64,000 nucleotides of DNA, from the NCBI GenBank assembly GCA_964393865.1, contig CAYMUW010000004.1:1-64000 (forward strand). Reading direction: 5' to 3'. The notes under the pieces were generated by a model. That model ran no database searches. It worked only from the letters and a program-made list of their open reading frames with translations, and was not told where the DNA came from. Made by a program: the position numbers and the translations under genes. This document shows positions 7,939-16,682 of the stretch, one piece after another; within the stretch, counting starts at the first letter, position 1; each line of letters starts with the position of its first letter. The DNA comes from Suilimivivens sp964393865 (lineage in GTDB: Bacteria > Bacillota > Clostridia > Lachnospirales > Lachnospiraceae).

Positions 7939-9904
7939 ATTTCCTCATTTCCATGCCGCCGTCCGTTTCACTCACCTGATACAGACAGCCGTATTCCAGC
8001 TCCTGTCCGTCAAGAAAAGGGGCAAACAGCTCCTGCACGTTTCCCGGCAGCTCATCCACATACACAAAATCCGCATGAGCATCCGCAACAGCATTTATAA
8101 TATCCTGCTCACTGAAGCTTTGGGTATCCACATTGCCATACATCATGGACACCGGCGCCGCCTCAAAGCTTATATAGGTATTTCTCACCCAGCTCACATC
8201 CGAAACATCCCGCAGATACAGCACTCTCCCAATGCTTTCGCTTTCACCGGCGCCGATCCGGGAAAGGAGCTGCTTCGCCGCCTGATTAACAATTTCTGCT
8301 CTCTCCTCCAGCACCGTATCTACCGTGTCACGATATCCCCATATTCCCCGGTACGCACCGGTGTAATCCGCTGTCAAAAGGATAAACAGCGCACATATCG
8401 CCACACCCTTGCGGCTTTTGGCATTTTTCATAATCAGATAAGCCAAAAGACACATCCCGCCAATCATAAAGGGCGAGCCGTACCTCTCAATGGAGGACAC
8501 CATTCCGTAAGGCTCCAGATACTGCGTTTCCACTGCAAAAATAGTCAGGTGGCTGATCAGATTAAAAGTATAAAATATCACACCCGAAAGGGCAAGGAAT
8601 ATTCCCACATAAACAGCCTGTTTTTTCTCCAAAAGACGAAACCGCCACAGCAAAAAGACTCCGATTACAAGAATCAGATACAATGCAAGAGGGCTTAAAT
8701 CAATGGCAAAGGTCTTTCCCCTGTGCAGGGGCCACTTGACAAAGGCCTCCACAAAAGCATTGACCATAGCCTCCTGATATTCCGGTATATTCATTCCCCC
8801 TGTTACCATCTGAATCGCTGTACCGGTAAGCTTAGCCACTCTTCTGTTTATCAGGCAAAAGCCCAGCCATGAAATTTCCGCCAGCACCGGCAGCAGAGTA
8901 ACCAAAAACAGCCATCGCCGGTCCCGCCTTTTCTGCTCCTTCCCGGTGCCTTCCCTTCTGTGCATCAGAAAATGATAGCCATAGGAAAACAGCAGTCCGA
9001 ATGCCACCCAGATAAAGCCCGTATTCTTACATAAAACAAGAACCGCCAAATACAATGCCTGTCTGCCAAAATACCAGATCTCACCACGCAGCCCCGACAG
9101 ATGACCCTCACCGCACTCCGCCGGATAACCTCCAACGTACTCAGGCGTTTGAGCACCGTTACGCTCCGGCGATTGGTTTACATAGCTTCCTCTATCTGTC
9201 ACCGATACCAGAAAAGCCCCATAAATCACTGCCATGGTCAGATCCGCACAGCAGCCGTCCACCCAGAAAATTTCCGCTGTGGTGGGAAACAGCCACAACA
9301 GAGCTCCTGCCAAAAGCATGATAACCGGATTTCTCTTTTTGATAAATTTCAAAAAGGGAAACAAAAATGCCAGGTTCATAAAATAATATCCCGCAAACAT
9401 CAGGCCTTCCCGAAATTCCTTCGGGGAAAAATGAAGAAACCACCATTTCATCATCTGTGTTCCGGGCGGATAATCTCCAAATTCCGGGGCCACATTGGCA
9501 TACTTGTCAGCAAAACCGTTTAAATAAAACAAAGACTTTACATCCGTTGCCCAGAAATTATAATCGTCCCACCAGCTTACAACCTTGCTGCTGACACACA
9601 GGGTTACAATCACCGTCATTGCTATCGCCGTAATCGTTCCCGCATCCGTCAGCGCATGACCGGCAAATTGAAAAAGCCTCTTCCGGCCGTCTCCTTTAAG
9701 TCTCAGAACATAGATTACCGCCGCCGCAAGCACCGCAATTGCCAGATAATCCGACGCCCACAATCCCCGAAAAAAACAAAGTACATAAAGAACCAGCACC
9801 AGCAGGGAAACCGCAAGCGGAACCGCTTCCACAAATTTCACGCGGAAGCACCATGCAATCCCCAATATTAAAATGACCAAGGCAGTTATCTGAAATAGCA
9901 CCAT
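7925..9904 (-). CDS. polytopic membrane protein, GT-C glycosyltransferase-like
   Basis: 659 residues with roughly 12 hydrophobic segments and a soluble C-terminal part of about 120 residues. An acidic loop motif after the first membrane segments, VSWWDDYNFWATD, and the downstream FGDYPPGTQMMKWW resemble GT-C enzymes, but I cannot name the family. The start chosen is ATG 9904 (MVLFQITAL), preceded by GGAGAAAGGG; the open frame extends to 9991 but that part holds the hpf terminator. Coupling to the GT2-GtrA gene suggests it transfers the lipid-linked sugar to a surface acceptor (inference). Confidence 0.7.
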   Translation of the reverse strand: MVLFQITALVILILGIAWCFRVKFVEAVPLAVSLLVLVLYVLCFFRGLWASDYLAIAVLAAAVIYVLRLKGDGRKRLFQFAGHALTDAGTITAIAMTVIVTLCVSSKVVSWWDDYNFWATDVKSLFYLNGFADKYANVAPEFGDYPPGTQMMKWWFLHFSPKEFREGLMFAGYYFMNLAFLFPFLKFIKKRNPVIMLLAGALLWLFPTTAEIFWVDGCCADLTMAVIYGAFLVSVTDRGSYVNQSPERNGAQTPEYVGGYPAECGEGHLSGLRGEIWYFGRQALYLAVLVLCKNTGFIWVAFGLLFSYGYHFLMHRREGTGKEQKRRDRRWLFLVTLLPVLAEISWLGFCLINRRVAKLTGTAIQMVTGGMNIPEYQEAMVNAFVEAFVKWPLHRGKTFAIDLSPLALYLILVIGVFLLWRFRLLEKKQAVYVGIFLALSGVIFYTFNLISHLTIFAVETQYLEPYGMVSSIERYGSPFMIGGMCLLAYLIMKNAKSRKGVAICALFILLTADYTGAYRGIWGYRDTVDTVLEERAEIVNQAAKQLLSRIGAGESESIGRVLYLRDVSDVSWVRNTYISFEAAPVSMMYGNVDTQSFSEQDIINAVADAHADFVYVDELPGNVQELFAPFLDGQELEYGCLYQVSETDGGMEMRKYARD

Positions 9905-9968
9905 AGCCCTTTCTCCCGTAATGAGGAACATTCTGAAAATGTTCGAACTTCTCTTACTTATTTCACCA

Positions 9969-9998
9969 AAAAGATGTGTGGCGCGCCACACATCTTTT
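9969..9998 (-). terminator. terminator after hpf
   Basis: Perfect 30-bp palindrome AAAAGATGTGTGGC-GC-GCCACACATCTTTT, with T-rich sequence on the minus-strand exit. It lies between hpf and the membrane glycosyltransferase gene. Confidence 0.85.
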
Positions 9999-10033
9999 CT
10001 TCATTACATAGCTATTATTTTCGTGTTTCCGCT

Positions 10034-10561
10034 TTAATATTCAGGCTCAATTAAACCGTAGGTATTGCCTTTTCTCTTGTAAACCACATTAACCTGATCC
10101 GTCTCTGCATTACAGAATACATAAAAGCTGTGTCCCAAAAGCTCCATCTGGATGCAGGCATCCTCGGGGTACATGGGCTTAATATCAAATTTCTTGGAGC
10201 GGATGATCTTAATCTCCTCATCCTCCATATATTCCTTCTCAATAAACTCCTGTTTAAAATATCCTGCGGACTGCTTCTGATCTACCAGCTTATTTTTATA
10301 TTTCTTAAGCTGTCTTTCTATGATCTCTTCCACCAAATCAATGGACACATACATATCGTTGCTTACCTGTTCAGAACGGATGATACTTCCCTTAACAGGA
10401 ATGGTAACTTCAATTTTCTGTCTGTCCTTTTCCACGCTTAAGGTTACATGCGCCTCTGTTTCCGGATTAAAATACTTCTCTAACTTACCGATCTTGTCCT
10501 CAACTGCACTGCGAAGCCCCGGAGTAACCTCAATATTCTTACCAACAATAATAAACTTCAT
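10034..10561 (-). CDS. hpf: ribosome hibernation promoting factor, long form
   Basis: 175 residues from MKFIIVGKNIEVTPGLR. The N-terminal RaiA/YfiA domain (1-100) binds the 30S decoding region. The C-terminal domain (about 118-175, KKFDIKPMYPEDACIQMELLGHSFYVF in parts) mediates 100S dimer formation in long HPFs. Three in-phase ATGs occur; ATG 10561 is preferred because AAGGAAAGG is only properly spaced for it. It has its own promoter (10597-10626) and a strong terminator, so it is a single-gene unit. Confidence 0.93.
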   Translation of the reverse strand: MKFIIVGKNIEVTPGLRSAVEDKIGKLEKYFNPETEAHVTLSVEKDRQKIEVTIPVKGSIIRSEQVSNDMYVSIDLVEEIIERQLKKYKNKLVDQKQSAGYFKQEFIEKEYMEDEEIKIIRSKKFDIKPMYPEDACIQMELLGHSFYVFCNAETDQVNVVYKRKGNTYGLIEPEY

Positions 10562-10596
10562 AATCATCATCCTTTCCTTGGGATTATTGTATGAAC

Positions 10597-10626
10597 ATTA
10601 TACCACAGCTTGTATTTGTTATGCAA
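10597..10626 (-). promoter_or_regulatory. promoter of hpf
   Basis: TTGCAT (10621-10626) and TATAAT (10597-10602) lie on the minus strand with an 18-base spacer. Confidence 0.7.
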
Positions 10627-11004
10627 CAATTCCTATATTTTGGTTTATAATTAGCACAGTTTTCGAACAATTTAATTTATCGTATTTTTGCGACCCGTTT
10701 TGCTAAAAAAATTCTTTTCTATCATAATTCACAAAACGCCTGTTCTTATTTTTATTTTCTTTGCCCTCTAATTTCTGAAATTTCGTTGGTGGATATTGTG
10801 GATAACTTCGTGTATAAATCAATTTTCCCTTTTTTATCGTTTTTTCCATGTGGATAACTTTTATTTTGGAAAAGGCATTATAATTCCATTCTCGTTTACC
10901 AGCATCTTAAAATTTTGTGAAACATGTACAAGCTTCGTTTTGTCAATAGATTTTCTTCCGAAAAATAATTTCAGACTTTTTTTATAATATTGTTCTCATA
11001 TTTT
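10627..11004. other. gene-free AT-rich stretch with two perfect DnaA boxes
   Basis: No supported gene lies here. TGTGGATAA occurs at 10797-10805 and 10849-10857 in the same orientation, 52 bases apart, followed by AACTT in both. A degenerate GGTGGATATT sits beside the first. The surrounding sequence is rich in A/T runs. DnaA, dnaN or other origin genes are not near, so a replication origin is unlikely; a DnaA-binding regulatory site is possible. Confidence 0.55.
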
Positions 11005-11031
11005 AAAAGGAGCTGCATGACAGCTCCTTTT
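11005..11031 (-). terminator. terminator after the SH3-NlpC/P60 gene
   Basis: AAAAGGAGCTG and CAGCTCCTTTT flank a five-base loop. On the minus strand TTTTAAAA follows the stem. Confidence 0.75.
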
Positions 11032-11062
11032 CATAATGACACATATTTGTATGCAATCTTTC

Positions 11063-12409
11063 TTAGAAAATTCTCCTGATGGAAAGAATGGAACGATAGC
11101 TTGCATTGGAGATAATAATACCCGTCTTGGCAGTTGATGCATGAACAATCTGACCGTTTCCGATGTAGATTGCCACATGTCCTGAGTAACATATGATATC
11201 ACCCGGCTGCGCATTCTCCAGTCCGTTCACCGCAGAACCCACATTTCTGTCTGCTGATGAGGAATGAGGAAGACTTACACCAAAATTGTTATATACACTC
11301 ATTACAAAACCGGAGCAGTCCGCACCCTCTGTCAGACTGGTACCTCCCCATACATAGGGATTTCCAACAAACTGACAGGCAAAGTTCGCTACCGACTTGC
11401 CAAGCTCACTGCCGCTTCCTGTTGCATATACCGTTTCCGAAGCGCTGTCGCTGCCGGAATTACTCTTGCTGGAAGCCGCCTTTTGAGCCGCTGCCTTTGC
11501 AGCTGCCTCCTGAGCCGCTTTTCTTTCCGCCTCTTCCTTGGCCAGTCTTGCTTCTTCCTCGGCCTTGGATTCCGCCTTTACAAACTCGGTGGAAAGGGTA
11601 ACGTAATCCAGAGATACATAACCGTCACCTTCCTCGATATTGACTTTAACCCAGCCGTCCAGCTCTTCCGTAACAAGCAGCTGGTCTTCAATCGGTACCA
11701 GACCAAGCACTGTAGCATCCAGTCCCGGCTCCTCGCGAACCTTCAGAGTAGTGGTGGTAACGGTTGCAATTCTTGTTCCCACCTTCTTAGCCAGTTCTAC
11801 CGCATCATCACCCGTAACACAATATTCCGCTTTCACATATCCCGTTACGCTTCCTGATGTGATCTTGTACCAGCCGTCCTCCTCTTCTATAAATTCACCT
11901 ACAGATTTATCATAAAGCTTTCCTAAGATCTCGCCCTCTTCGCTGGGCATGCTTCTCACATTTACATAATCATTGACTTTGGCGATAACCAAAGACTTAA
12001 AGCCCTCTTCTTCCTTCTTTGCCTCCAGCTCCCGCTCCTTCTGGGGAATTGTCTTGGTAGTCGAAGCTGTCATGGTCTCTTCAATGACCTTCTCCTCAAC
12101 AATTTCTTCCTTTTCCACGGTCACACCCGGCGTTTGGGCTGCTGTCGCTGTAGGAAGCGCACTGGCCAGTGCATTTGCAGCATTATTGGCGGTAGGACTG
12201 GGAGATGCACTTGTGCTGCTCCCTTCTTCTTCCTCCTTTAAGCTTTTAACACTGGTAGCATTAGATGAAAGAATAAAATCTATACCTGCTGACGGAAGTC
12301 CGTTCGTATCCTTTGCCAGCAGTTCCATATTCATGCTTGAAAATAAAAGAACGGCAGATACAGCACCGGCGGCTGCACGTCTCGCTATTTTCGCACTTTT
12401 CTTCTGCAT
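11063..12409 (-). CDS. secreted SH3b-NlpC/P60 peptidoglycan hydrolase
   Basis: About 448 residues: signal peptide (KIARRAAAGAVSAVLLFSS), a Ser/Ala/Thr-rich linker, two bacterial SH3 domains (AKVNDYVNVRSMPSEEGEIL and IATVTTTTLKVREEPGL), an Ala/Glu/Lys coiled stretch, then NlpC/P60. The catalytic Cys is in GADCSGFVMSVY and the His in GHVAIYIGNG. It probably cuts stem peptides in the cell wall. The frame opens with a TTG, but GGAGG points to one of two adjacent ATGs; 12409 has the better spacing. It follows trxB by about 110 bases. Confidence 0.88.
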   Translation of the reverse strand: MQKKSAKIARRAAAGAVSAVLLFSSMNMELLAKDTNGLPSAGIDFILSSNATSVKSLKEEEEGSSTSASPSPTANNAANALASALPTATAAQTPGVTVEKEEIVEEKVIEETMTASTTKTIPQKERELEAKKEEEGFKSLVIAKVNDYVNVRSMPSEEGEILGKLYDKSVGEFIEEEDGWYKITSGSVTGYVKAEYCVTGDDAVELAKKVGTRIATVTTTTLKVREEPGLDATVLGLVPIEDQLLVTEELDGWVKVNIEEGDGYVSLDYVTLSTEFVKAESKAEEEARLAKEEAERKAAQEAAAKAAAQKAASSKSNSGSDSASETVYATGSGSELGKSVANFACQFVGNPYVWGGTSLTEGADCSGFVMSVYNNFGVSLPHSSSADRNVGSAVNGLENAQPGDIICYSGHVAIYIGNGQIVHASTAKTGIIISNASYRSILSIRRIF

Positions 12410-12516
12410 CATATCCTCCAATCGGTTTATCTTATGGTTTCCCTTTTATGTTATAATTATTACAAAATTGTTAAATCTGTTAACAAATATAACACTAAAT
12501 ATTATCCCTGTCAACC

Positions 12517-13494
12517 TTAACCATGAATTACCAGATAATCCAGAATGGAGGTAACTGCATTGGCACCGTCTGCCACTGCGGTTACAATCTGCCGAAGCTT
12601 CTTCCCTCTCACATCGCCTGCCGCATAAATTCCCGGCACGGACGTAGCACAATCCTCGCCCGCAATCAGATAGCCCTTCTCGTCACATTCGGCAATTTCC
12701 CCGAACACTTCTCCTGCGGGAATAATACCCACCGCCACAAAGACTCCCTGAACGGGAAGCTTCTCTTCCTTTCCTGTTTTTACGTTTTTAATAAGAAGAG
12801 ACTCTACCTGCTCTTCCCCTTCAATCCGTTCTACCACAGTGTCCCAAATAATCTCTACATTGGGAAGAGACATAACCTCCCTTTGAAGAACTGCTGCCGC
12901 CCGCAGTTCATCTCTTCTGTGGATCAGATACACCTTACTACATCCCCTTGCCAGAAAAATAGCATCCTCCACCGCAACATCACCGCCGCCTACAACCGCA
13001 GCAGTCTTGCCCCTGAAAAATGCCCCGTCACAGGTGGCACAGTAGGATACCCCCATTCCGGTAAGCTCCTCCTCACCGGGCACATTCAGCTTGGCATGGG
13101 TGGCTCCCGATGCAGCCACAATCGTTTTGGTGCAAAGCTCTCCCTGATCCGTCACAAGGCAAAATCCCTTTTGCTCCGGCAAATCCGTATCCAGGGAAGC
13201 CGCCTGAAGTTCATTGGCCTCCTCCGTCCCAAGCTGCCTTACGGCAATCACATCCGCCTCGCGAAATTCACATCCCAGTTTATCCGCATGCTCGCGGAAT
13301 TTCATCCCCAGATCAAATCCATTGATACCGGGAAGTCCGGGATAATTATCTACTTCATAAGTATTAAGCACCTGACCGCCGCTCATAGGATTCTTTTCCA
13401 AGGTAAGCGCTTTCAGTCCGGCTCTCTTAGCATAAATGGAAGCCGACAGCCCTGCAGGGCCTGAGCCTACAATTATCACATCATATGATTCCAT
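12517..13494 (-). CDS. trxB: thioredoxin reductase (NADPH/FAD)
   Basis: 325 residues. FAD-binding GSGPAGLSASIYAKRAG at the N-terminus, redox pair CATC in SYCATCDGAFFRGK (mid-protein), NAD(P)-binding GGGDVAVEDA, and C-terminal GIYAAGDVRGKKLRQ. It reduces thioredoxin in the cytosol. It follows the SDR gene by 38 bases in a minus-strand array headed by the metzincin-like gene and metF, so co-transcription is likely. Length and motifs are standard. Confidence 0.93.
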   Translation of the reverse strand: MESYDVIIVGSGPAGLSASIYAKRAGLKALTLEKNPMSGGQVLNTYEVDNYPGLPGINGFDLGMKFREHADKLGCEFREADVIAVRQLGTEEANELQAASLDTDLPEQKGFCLVTDQGELCTKTIVAASGATHAKLNVPGEEELTGMGVSYCATCDGAFFRGKTAAVVGGGDVAVEDAIFLARGCSKVYLIHRRDELRAAAVLQREVMSLPNVEIIWDTVVERIEGEEQVESLLIKNVKTGKEEKLPVQGVFVAVGIIPAGEVFGEIAECDEKGYLIAGEDCATSVPGIYAAGDVRGKKLRQIVTAVADGANAVTSILDYLVIHG

Positions 13495-13532
13495 TTCCCT
13501 TTTCGTTCTCCTTCCTGCGAAATCCTAATACA

Positions 13533-14252
13533 TTATATCCAGCCGCCGTCCATAGTAATAATCTGTCCGGTAAAATAAGCGGGTGCATCCAACACCTGCT
13601 TAATCATTTGTGCCGCTTCCTCTGCACTTCCCAACCGGTCAGCCGGAATTTCTTCCCGCAGCGCCTCCATCTCCTCTGCCGAAAAGCCGGCATTCATGTC
13701 GGTATCAATCACGCCAAACGCCACCCCGTTAACCTGTATATTGCTGGGTGCCAGTTCCTTTGCAAGTGCCCTGGTAAAGCCGTCCACGCCTCCCTTTGAC
13801 GCACTGTACGCCACCTCCGTGGAGGCTCCGACCCGTCCCCAGACGGAGGATACATTAATAATTCTTCCGGCCTTTCTCTTAACCATCTGCGGCACAATCA
13901 GTTTACAAAGATAAAATAAAGCGCTTAAATTGGTATCTAAAACCTGATGCCACTGTTCAAATGACATGTCTGTCAGAAGTCCCACATGGGAAACGGCGGC
14001 ATTGTTAATCAACACATGAACCTCTCCCGCCTGCTTTACCATTATCTCCACCTGCCGGAAATCCGATACATCGCAGAGCATCACCTGACAGGACACCCCG
14101 AAGGAGGTCTCCAGTTCTTCCTTTAATTCTCTTATCTTATCCTCCGAAGACTTGCAGACCAGGAATAAATCGTATCCCTCCTGGGCAAGCATTCTGGCTG
14201 TGGCCGCTCCAATTCCTCTGGAGGCGCCGGTAAGTAGAGCTTTCTTTTTCAT
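13533..14252 (-). CDS. SDR-family oxidoreductase (FabG-like)
   Basis: 239 residues. Rossmann TGASRGIGAA at the N-terminus, NNAAVSH (substituting the usual NNAG), a catalytic Ser in INVSSVWG, and YSASK. It resembles 3-oxoacyl-ACP reductases, but several SDRs of this type are orphan enzymes and its substrate cannot be read from sequence. It is 23 bases downstream of metF and probably in the same transcript. No fatty-acid genes are nearby, so a FabG role is doubtful. Confidence 0.85.
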   Translation of the reverse strand: MKKKALLTGASRGIGAATARMLAQEGYDLFLVCKSSEDKIRELKEELETSFGVSCQVMLCDVSDFRQVEIMVKQAGEVHVLINNAAVSHVGLLTDMSFEQWHQVLDTNLSALFYLCKLIVPQMVKRKAGRIINVSSVWGRVGASTEVAYSASKGGVDGFTRALAKELAPSNIQVNGVAFGVIDTDMNAGFSAEEMEALREEIPADRLGSAEEAAQMIKQVLDAPAYFTGQIITMDGGWI

Positions 14253-14275
14253 AATCTAAGGCCTTTTCCGCTTTT

Positions 14276-15148
14276 TTAAATCAAATTCTTAATACCGTCA
14301 CAAATTCTGCCTGCCACTGTAGGATTATTCATCGTAAAAATATGGATTCCATCCACGTCATTGGCAATCAAATCTACAATCTGGTTGATGGCATACGCCA
14401 TTCCTGCATCCAGCAGCGCTTCCTTATTGTCATCATATTTTTGAAGAATTTTCTGAAATTTTGCAGGCAACGTTGCGCCACAGGTATTTACCATCCGCTC
14501 AATCTGCGCCCGGTTGGTCACCGGCATAATACCGGCCTCAATAGGAGTATTAATACCTGCAATTCTGGTCTTTTCATAGAAGCTGTAAAACGCCTCATTA
14601 TCAAAAAACAGCTGGGATACCAGATGAGTCACTCCCGCATCCACCTTTTTCTTCAGATTATGAATATCCGTAATTGCATCCGGCGCCTCCAGATGCGTCT
14701 CCGGGTAACAGGCTCCGCTTATATGGAAATCGCCCCACTGCTTGATATATTCCACCAGTTCGCTGGCATATTTAAAATCATGTTTCATGGGGAAATTGGG
14801 ATTCACATCACCTCGTAATGCCAAAACATTTTCGATTCCGTTCTCCTTCAGCTGATTTAAAATATCTCTCAACTCTTCCCTTCCGTAGTGCAGACAGGTA
14901 AGATGCACAATAGACTCCACACCGTACTGATTTTTAATTTTTTTTGCCAATTCCACAGTCTGATTGTCCACCGCGCTGCCGCCTGCACCAAAGGTTACGC
15001 TGATAAAATCAGGGTGAAGATCACATAATCTTTCCAGTGTTGCGTCAATGTTCTTTAAAGCTTTTTCCTTTTTCGGCGGAAAAATTTCAAAAGATAATAT
15101 CGGCTTTCCTTCCTTTTTCTTTACTTCAAAAATTTCTGTTACCTTCAT
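14276..15148 (-). CDS. metF: methylenetetrahydrofolate reductase
   Basis: 290 residues, the MetF barrel length. Recognisable segments: SFEIFPPKKEKALKNI near the N-terminus, VTFGAGGSA, LTCLHYGREEL, ALRGD (folate/FAD contact), QLFFDNEAFYSF and GIMPVTN. It reduces methylene-THF to methyl-THF for methionine synthesis or the acetyl-CoA pathway. The AAGGAG ribosome site overlaps the end of the upstream metzincin-like gene, giving a 6-base gap and likely translational coupling. Confidence 0.94.
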   Translation of the reverse strand: MKVTEIFEVKKKEGKPILSFEIFPPKKEKALKNIDATLERLCDLHPDFISVTFGAGGSAVDNQTVELAKKIKNQYGVESIVHLTCLHYGREELRDILNQLKENGIENVLALRGDVNPNFPMKHDFKYASELVEYIKQWGDFHISGACYPETHLEAPDAITDIHNLKKKVDAGVTHLVSQLFFDNEAFYSFYEKTRIAGINTPIEAGIMPVTNRAQIERMVNTCGATLPAKFQKILQKYDDNKEALLDAGMAYAINQIVDLIANDVDGIHIFTMNNPTVAGRICDGIKNLI

Positions 15149-15154
15149 AATCAG

Positions 15155-15994
15155 TTAAACTCCTTTTCTCTTAAGCTCCGGGAACAAGTGAATTTCTTCC
15201 GCATCATCGATCCATCCAAGATGATAGGCCGTGATGGGAGATACCTTATTCACTATTTTGTCATCATATGTCCTGTTATTTTCGTCCGCTACAGTCCTCA
15301 TGATTTCCAGCGGATATACAGCCTTAATATACTCCGTAACCTCTTCCGTATATTCCCCGTCCCGGTAAAGGTCATGGGCTCCAAACACGTGCAGGATTTC
15401 ATGTGCATAGGTAGCCGGCGTTTCATTTCCAAATAAAACAACGCTTTCCTTGGGATTATCCTCCCCGTCATAAACAATCGCATAGGATACCCCGGGATTG
15501 TTGACAAACACCAAAAGCGCTATCCCCTGGGCATCATGCTTCTCTGTCAGATATTCGTAATCCACCAGCTCTTCCACCCAGATTGCAATCTCCCGATCCA
15601 GCCTGTCCACAAAATCCTCATCTTCTGTAATGGGAAAATCCACTTTGACTACTCCGGTCAGATCACTGCATTTCTGCCAGTCACAGACCAGCTCCGTCTC
15701 CGTATGGTATTCTTCCGCCGTTTCTTCTATATAAGAAGCAGCAATATTAAGCGTTTTAAGAGACTGCTCCATCTCATCGGCACTCCAGCTGCTTACAGGT
15801 GTGTCCACAAAGAGACTATACAGCAGATTAGTTCCCTGCAAATGCCTGGCGCTTCCAAGTCCGTAACTGCTTCTGGGATTTCCCAGCTCTCCATTCCCCA
15901 GTACGGTTCCTGATGCCAATACGGCCGATGCCACAATAAGAGCAAGCAAGCTTCGCGATATGGTAACTACCTCCAAATACCCTTTTTCTTTCAT
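15155..15994 (-). CDS. membrane-anchored metzincin-like putative zinc peptidase
   Basis: 279 residues from ATG 15994, chosen because GGAG precedes it with normal spacing (an in-frame GTG two codons earlier is less likely). N-terminal membrane segment or signal (about residues 8-32), then an extracytoplasmic domain with HEILHVFGAHD, a HExxHxxGxxD zinc signature near residue 207. The family is otherwise unrecognised. It is immediately upstream of metF with 6 bases between, an odd pairing that may be only transcriptional. Confidence 0.65.
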   Translation of the reverse strand: MKEKGYLEVVTISRSLLALIVASAVLASGTVLGNGELGNPRSSYGLGSARHLQGTNLLYSLFVDTPVSSWSADEMEQSLKTLNIAASYIEETAEEYHTETELVCDWQKCSDLTGVVKVDFPITEDEDFVDRLDREIAIWVEELVDYEYLTEKHDAQGIALLVFVNNPGVSYAIVYDGEDNPKESVVLFGNETPATYAHEILHVFGAHDLYRDGEYTEEVTEYIKAVYPLEIMRTVADENNRTYDDKIVNKVSPITAYHLGWIDDAEEIHLFPELKRKGV

Positions 15995-16097
15995 AAGCAC
16001 TCCTGCTGTTTCCTGCTCGCTTTCCTGTTACATCAAAAAGATTTGGCTCAGCAGCCCTCTCTTCTCATTACCTTTCGAGCACTTTCCTGTCACACAC

Positions 16098-16124
16098 AAA
16101 AAGTACGGGCATTCGCCCGTACTT
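16098..16124 (-). terminator. terminator after the 75-residue gene
   Basis: Stem AAGTACGGGC / GCCCGTACTT with a 4-base loop. TTTTTGTGTG follows on the minus strand. Confidence 0.85.
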
Positions 16125-16207
16125 CATTATACTTGATTTTCTCCTAATATGCCAGAACTTTATACCTCTGACCCGTTATAGGCTGCCCCTTTAACCAATC
16201 TATTGCA

Positions 16208-16435
16208 CTATTTGACATCGGGCTGCTGAAACAAGTTCGTTACTCCTTCCGCTGGAGAAATAGATGCTACAATACGATCCATCTCCTCCTTTGTTTTGGC
16301 ATCCTTACATTTTAAAATAAGATGCTCCTTTTCCGTCTCACTTAAGCTGTCAAATCCTGCCTTTGCCTGCTCGTTCATGGCAAGCGCCATGGACAGCCCA
16401 AGGGGAAGCGTTCCCGCTTGAAAATAATCCATCAT
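16208..16435 (-). CDS. small conserved-looking protein, unknown function
   Basis: 75 residues from MMDYFQAGTLPLGLSMALAM. No membrane segment or signal; the middle (LSETEKEHLILKCKDAKTKEEMDRIV) is helical and charged. Family not recognised with confidence. Start ATG 16435 is set by GGAGG eight bases upstream; an in-frame GTG farther up is less likely. That GGAGG lies in the 3' arm of a hairpin (16444-16466), so translation may be conditional. It follows the 40-residue membrane ORF and ends at a good terminator, so the pair appears to be one unit. Confidence 0.65.
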   Translation of the reverse strand: MMDYFQAGTLPLGLSMALAMNEQAKAGFDSLSETEKEHLILKCKDAKTKEEMDRIVASISPAEGVTNLFQQPDVK

Positions 16436-16443
16436 AATCTGCA

Positions 16444-16466
16444 CCTCCACACATATTATGTGGAGG
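16444..16466 (-). promoter_or_regulatory. hairpin sequestering the ribosome binding site
   Basis: On the minus strand, CCTCCACA and TGTGGAGG form a perfect 8-bp stem with a 7-base loop. The 3' arm contains the GGAGG Shine-Dalgarno of the 75-residue gene. An RNA thermometer, protein-binding or translational-coupling switch is inferred. Confidence 0.6.
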
Positions 16467-16477
16467 CAGCATATTAT

Positions 16478-16600
16478 TTATACATTGCTTTCTTCATCAT
16501 CCTGTTCAGCTGCCACAGCGGAAACCACAGAAGATACCACAGCTACGACAACTGCTATAAGTATGATCACCAAACCGCCTGCCAATAACATAAATTCCAT
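16478..16600 (-). CDS. 40-residue single-pass membrane protein
   Basis: Begins MEFMLLAGGLVIILIAVVVA and ends in an acidic tail EQDDEESNV. Residues 4-32 form one long hydrophobic segment. GGAGAG lies six bases before the ATG and a promoter with a 17-base spacer lies 44 bases upstream, which supports it as a real gene despite its size. Function unknown. It is probably co-transcribed with the 75-residue gene 42 bases downstream. Confidence 0.65.
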   Translation of the reverse strand: MEFMLLAGGLVIILIAVVVAVVSSVVSAVAAEQDDEESNV

Positions 16601-16643
16601 CGTCATCTCTCCTTTAAGCTTCCACTTCATTTACAATAAATTT

Positions 16644-16672
16644 ATTTTACTAGAAAAAAAACTGTATTTCAA
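16644..16672 (-). promoter_or_regulatory. promoter of the small-protein pair
   Basis: TTGAAA (16667-16672) and TAAAAT (16644-16649) lie on the minus strand with a 17-base spacer, right after the leuA stop. Confidence 0.65.
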
Positions 16673-16682
16673 CTGTAACTTT

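Noticed and set aside
10797..10857. Replication origin
   Set aside because: There are only two perfect DnaA boxes, and no dnaA, dnaN, rpmH or gyr genes are near.
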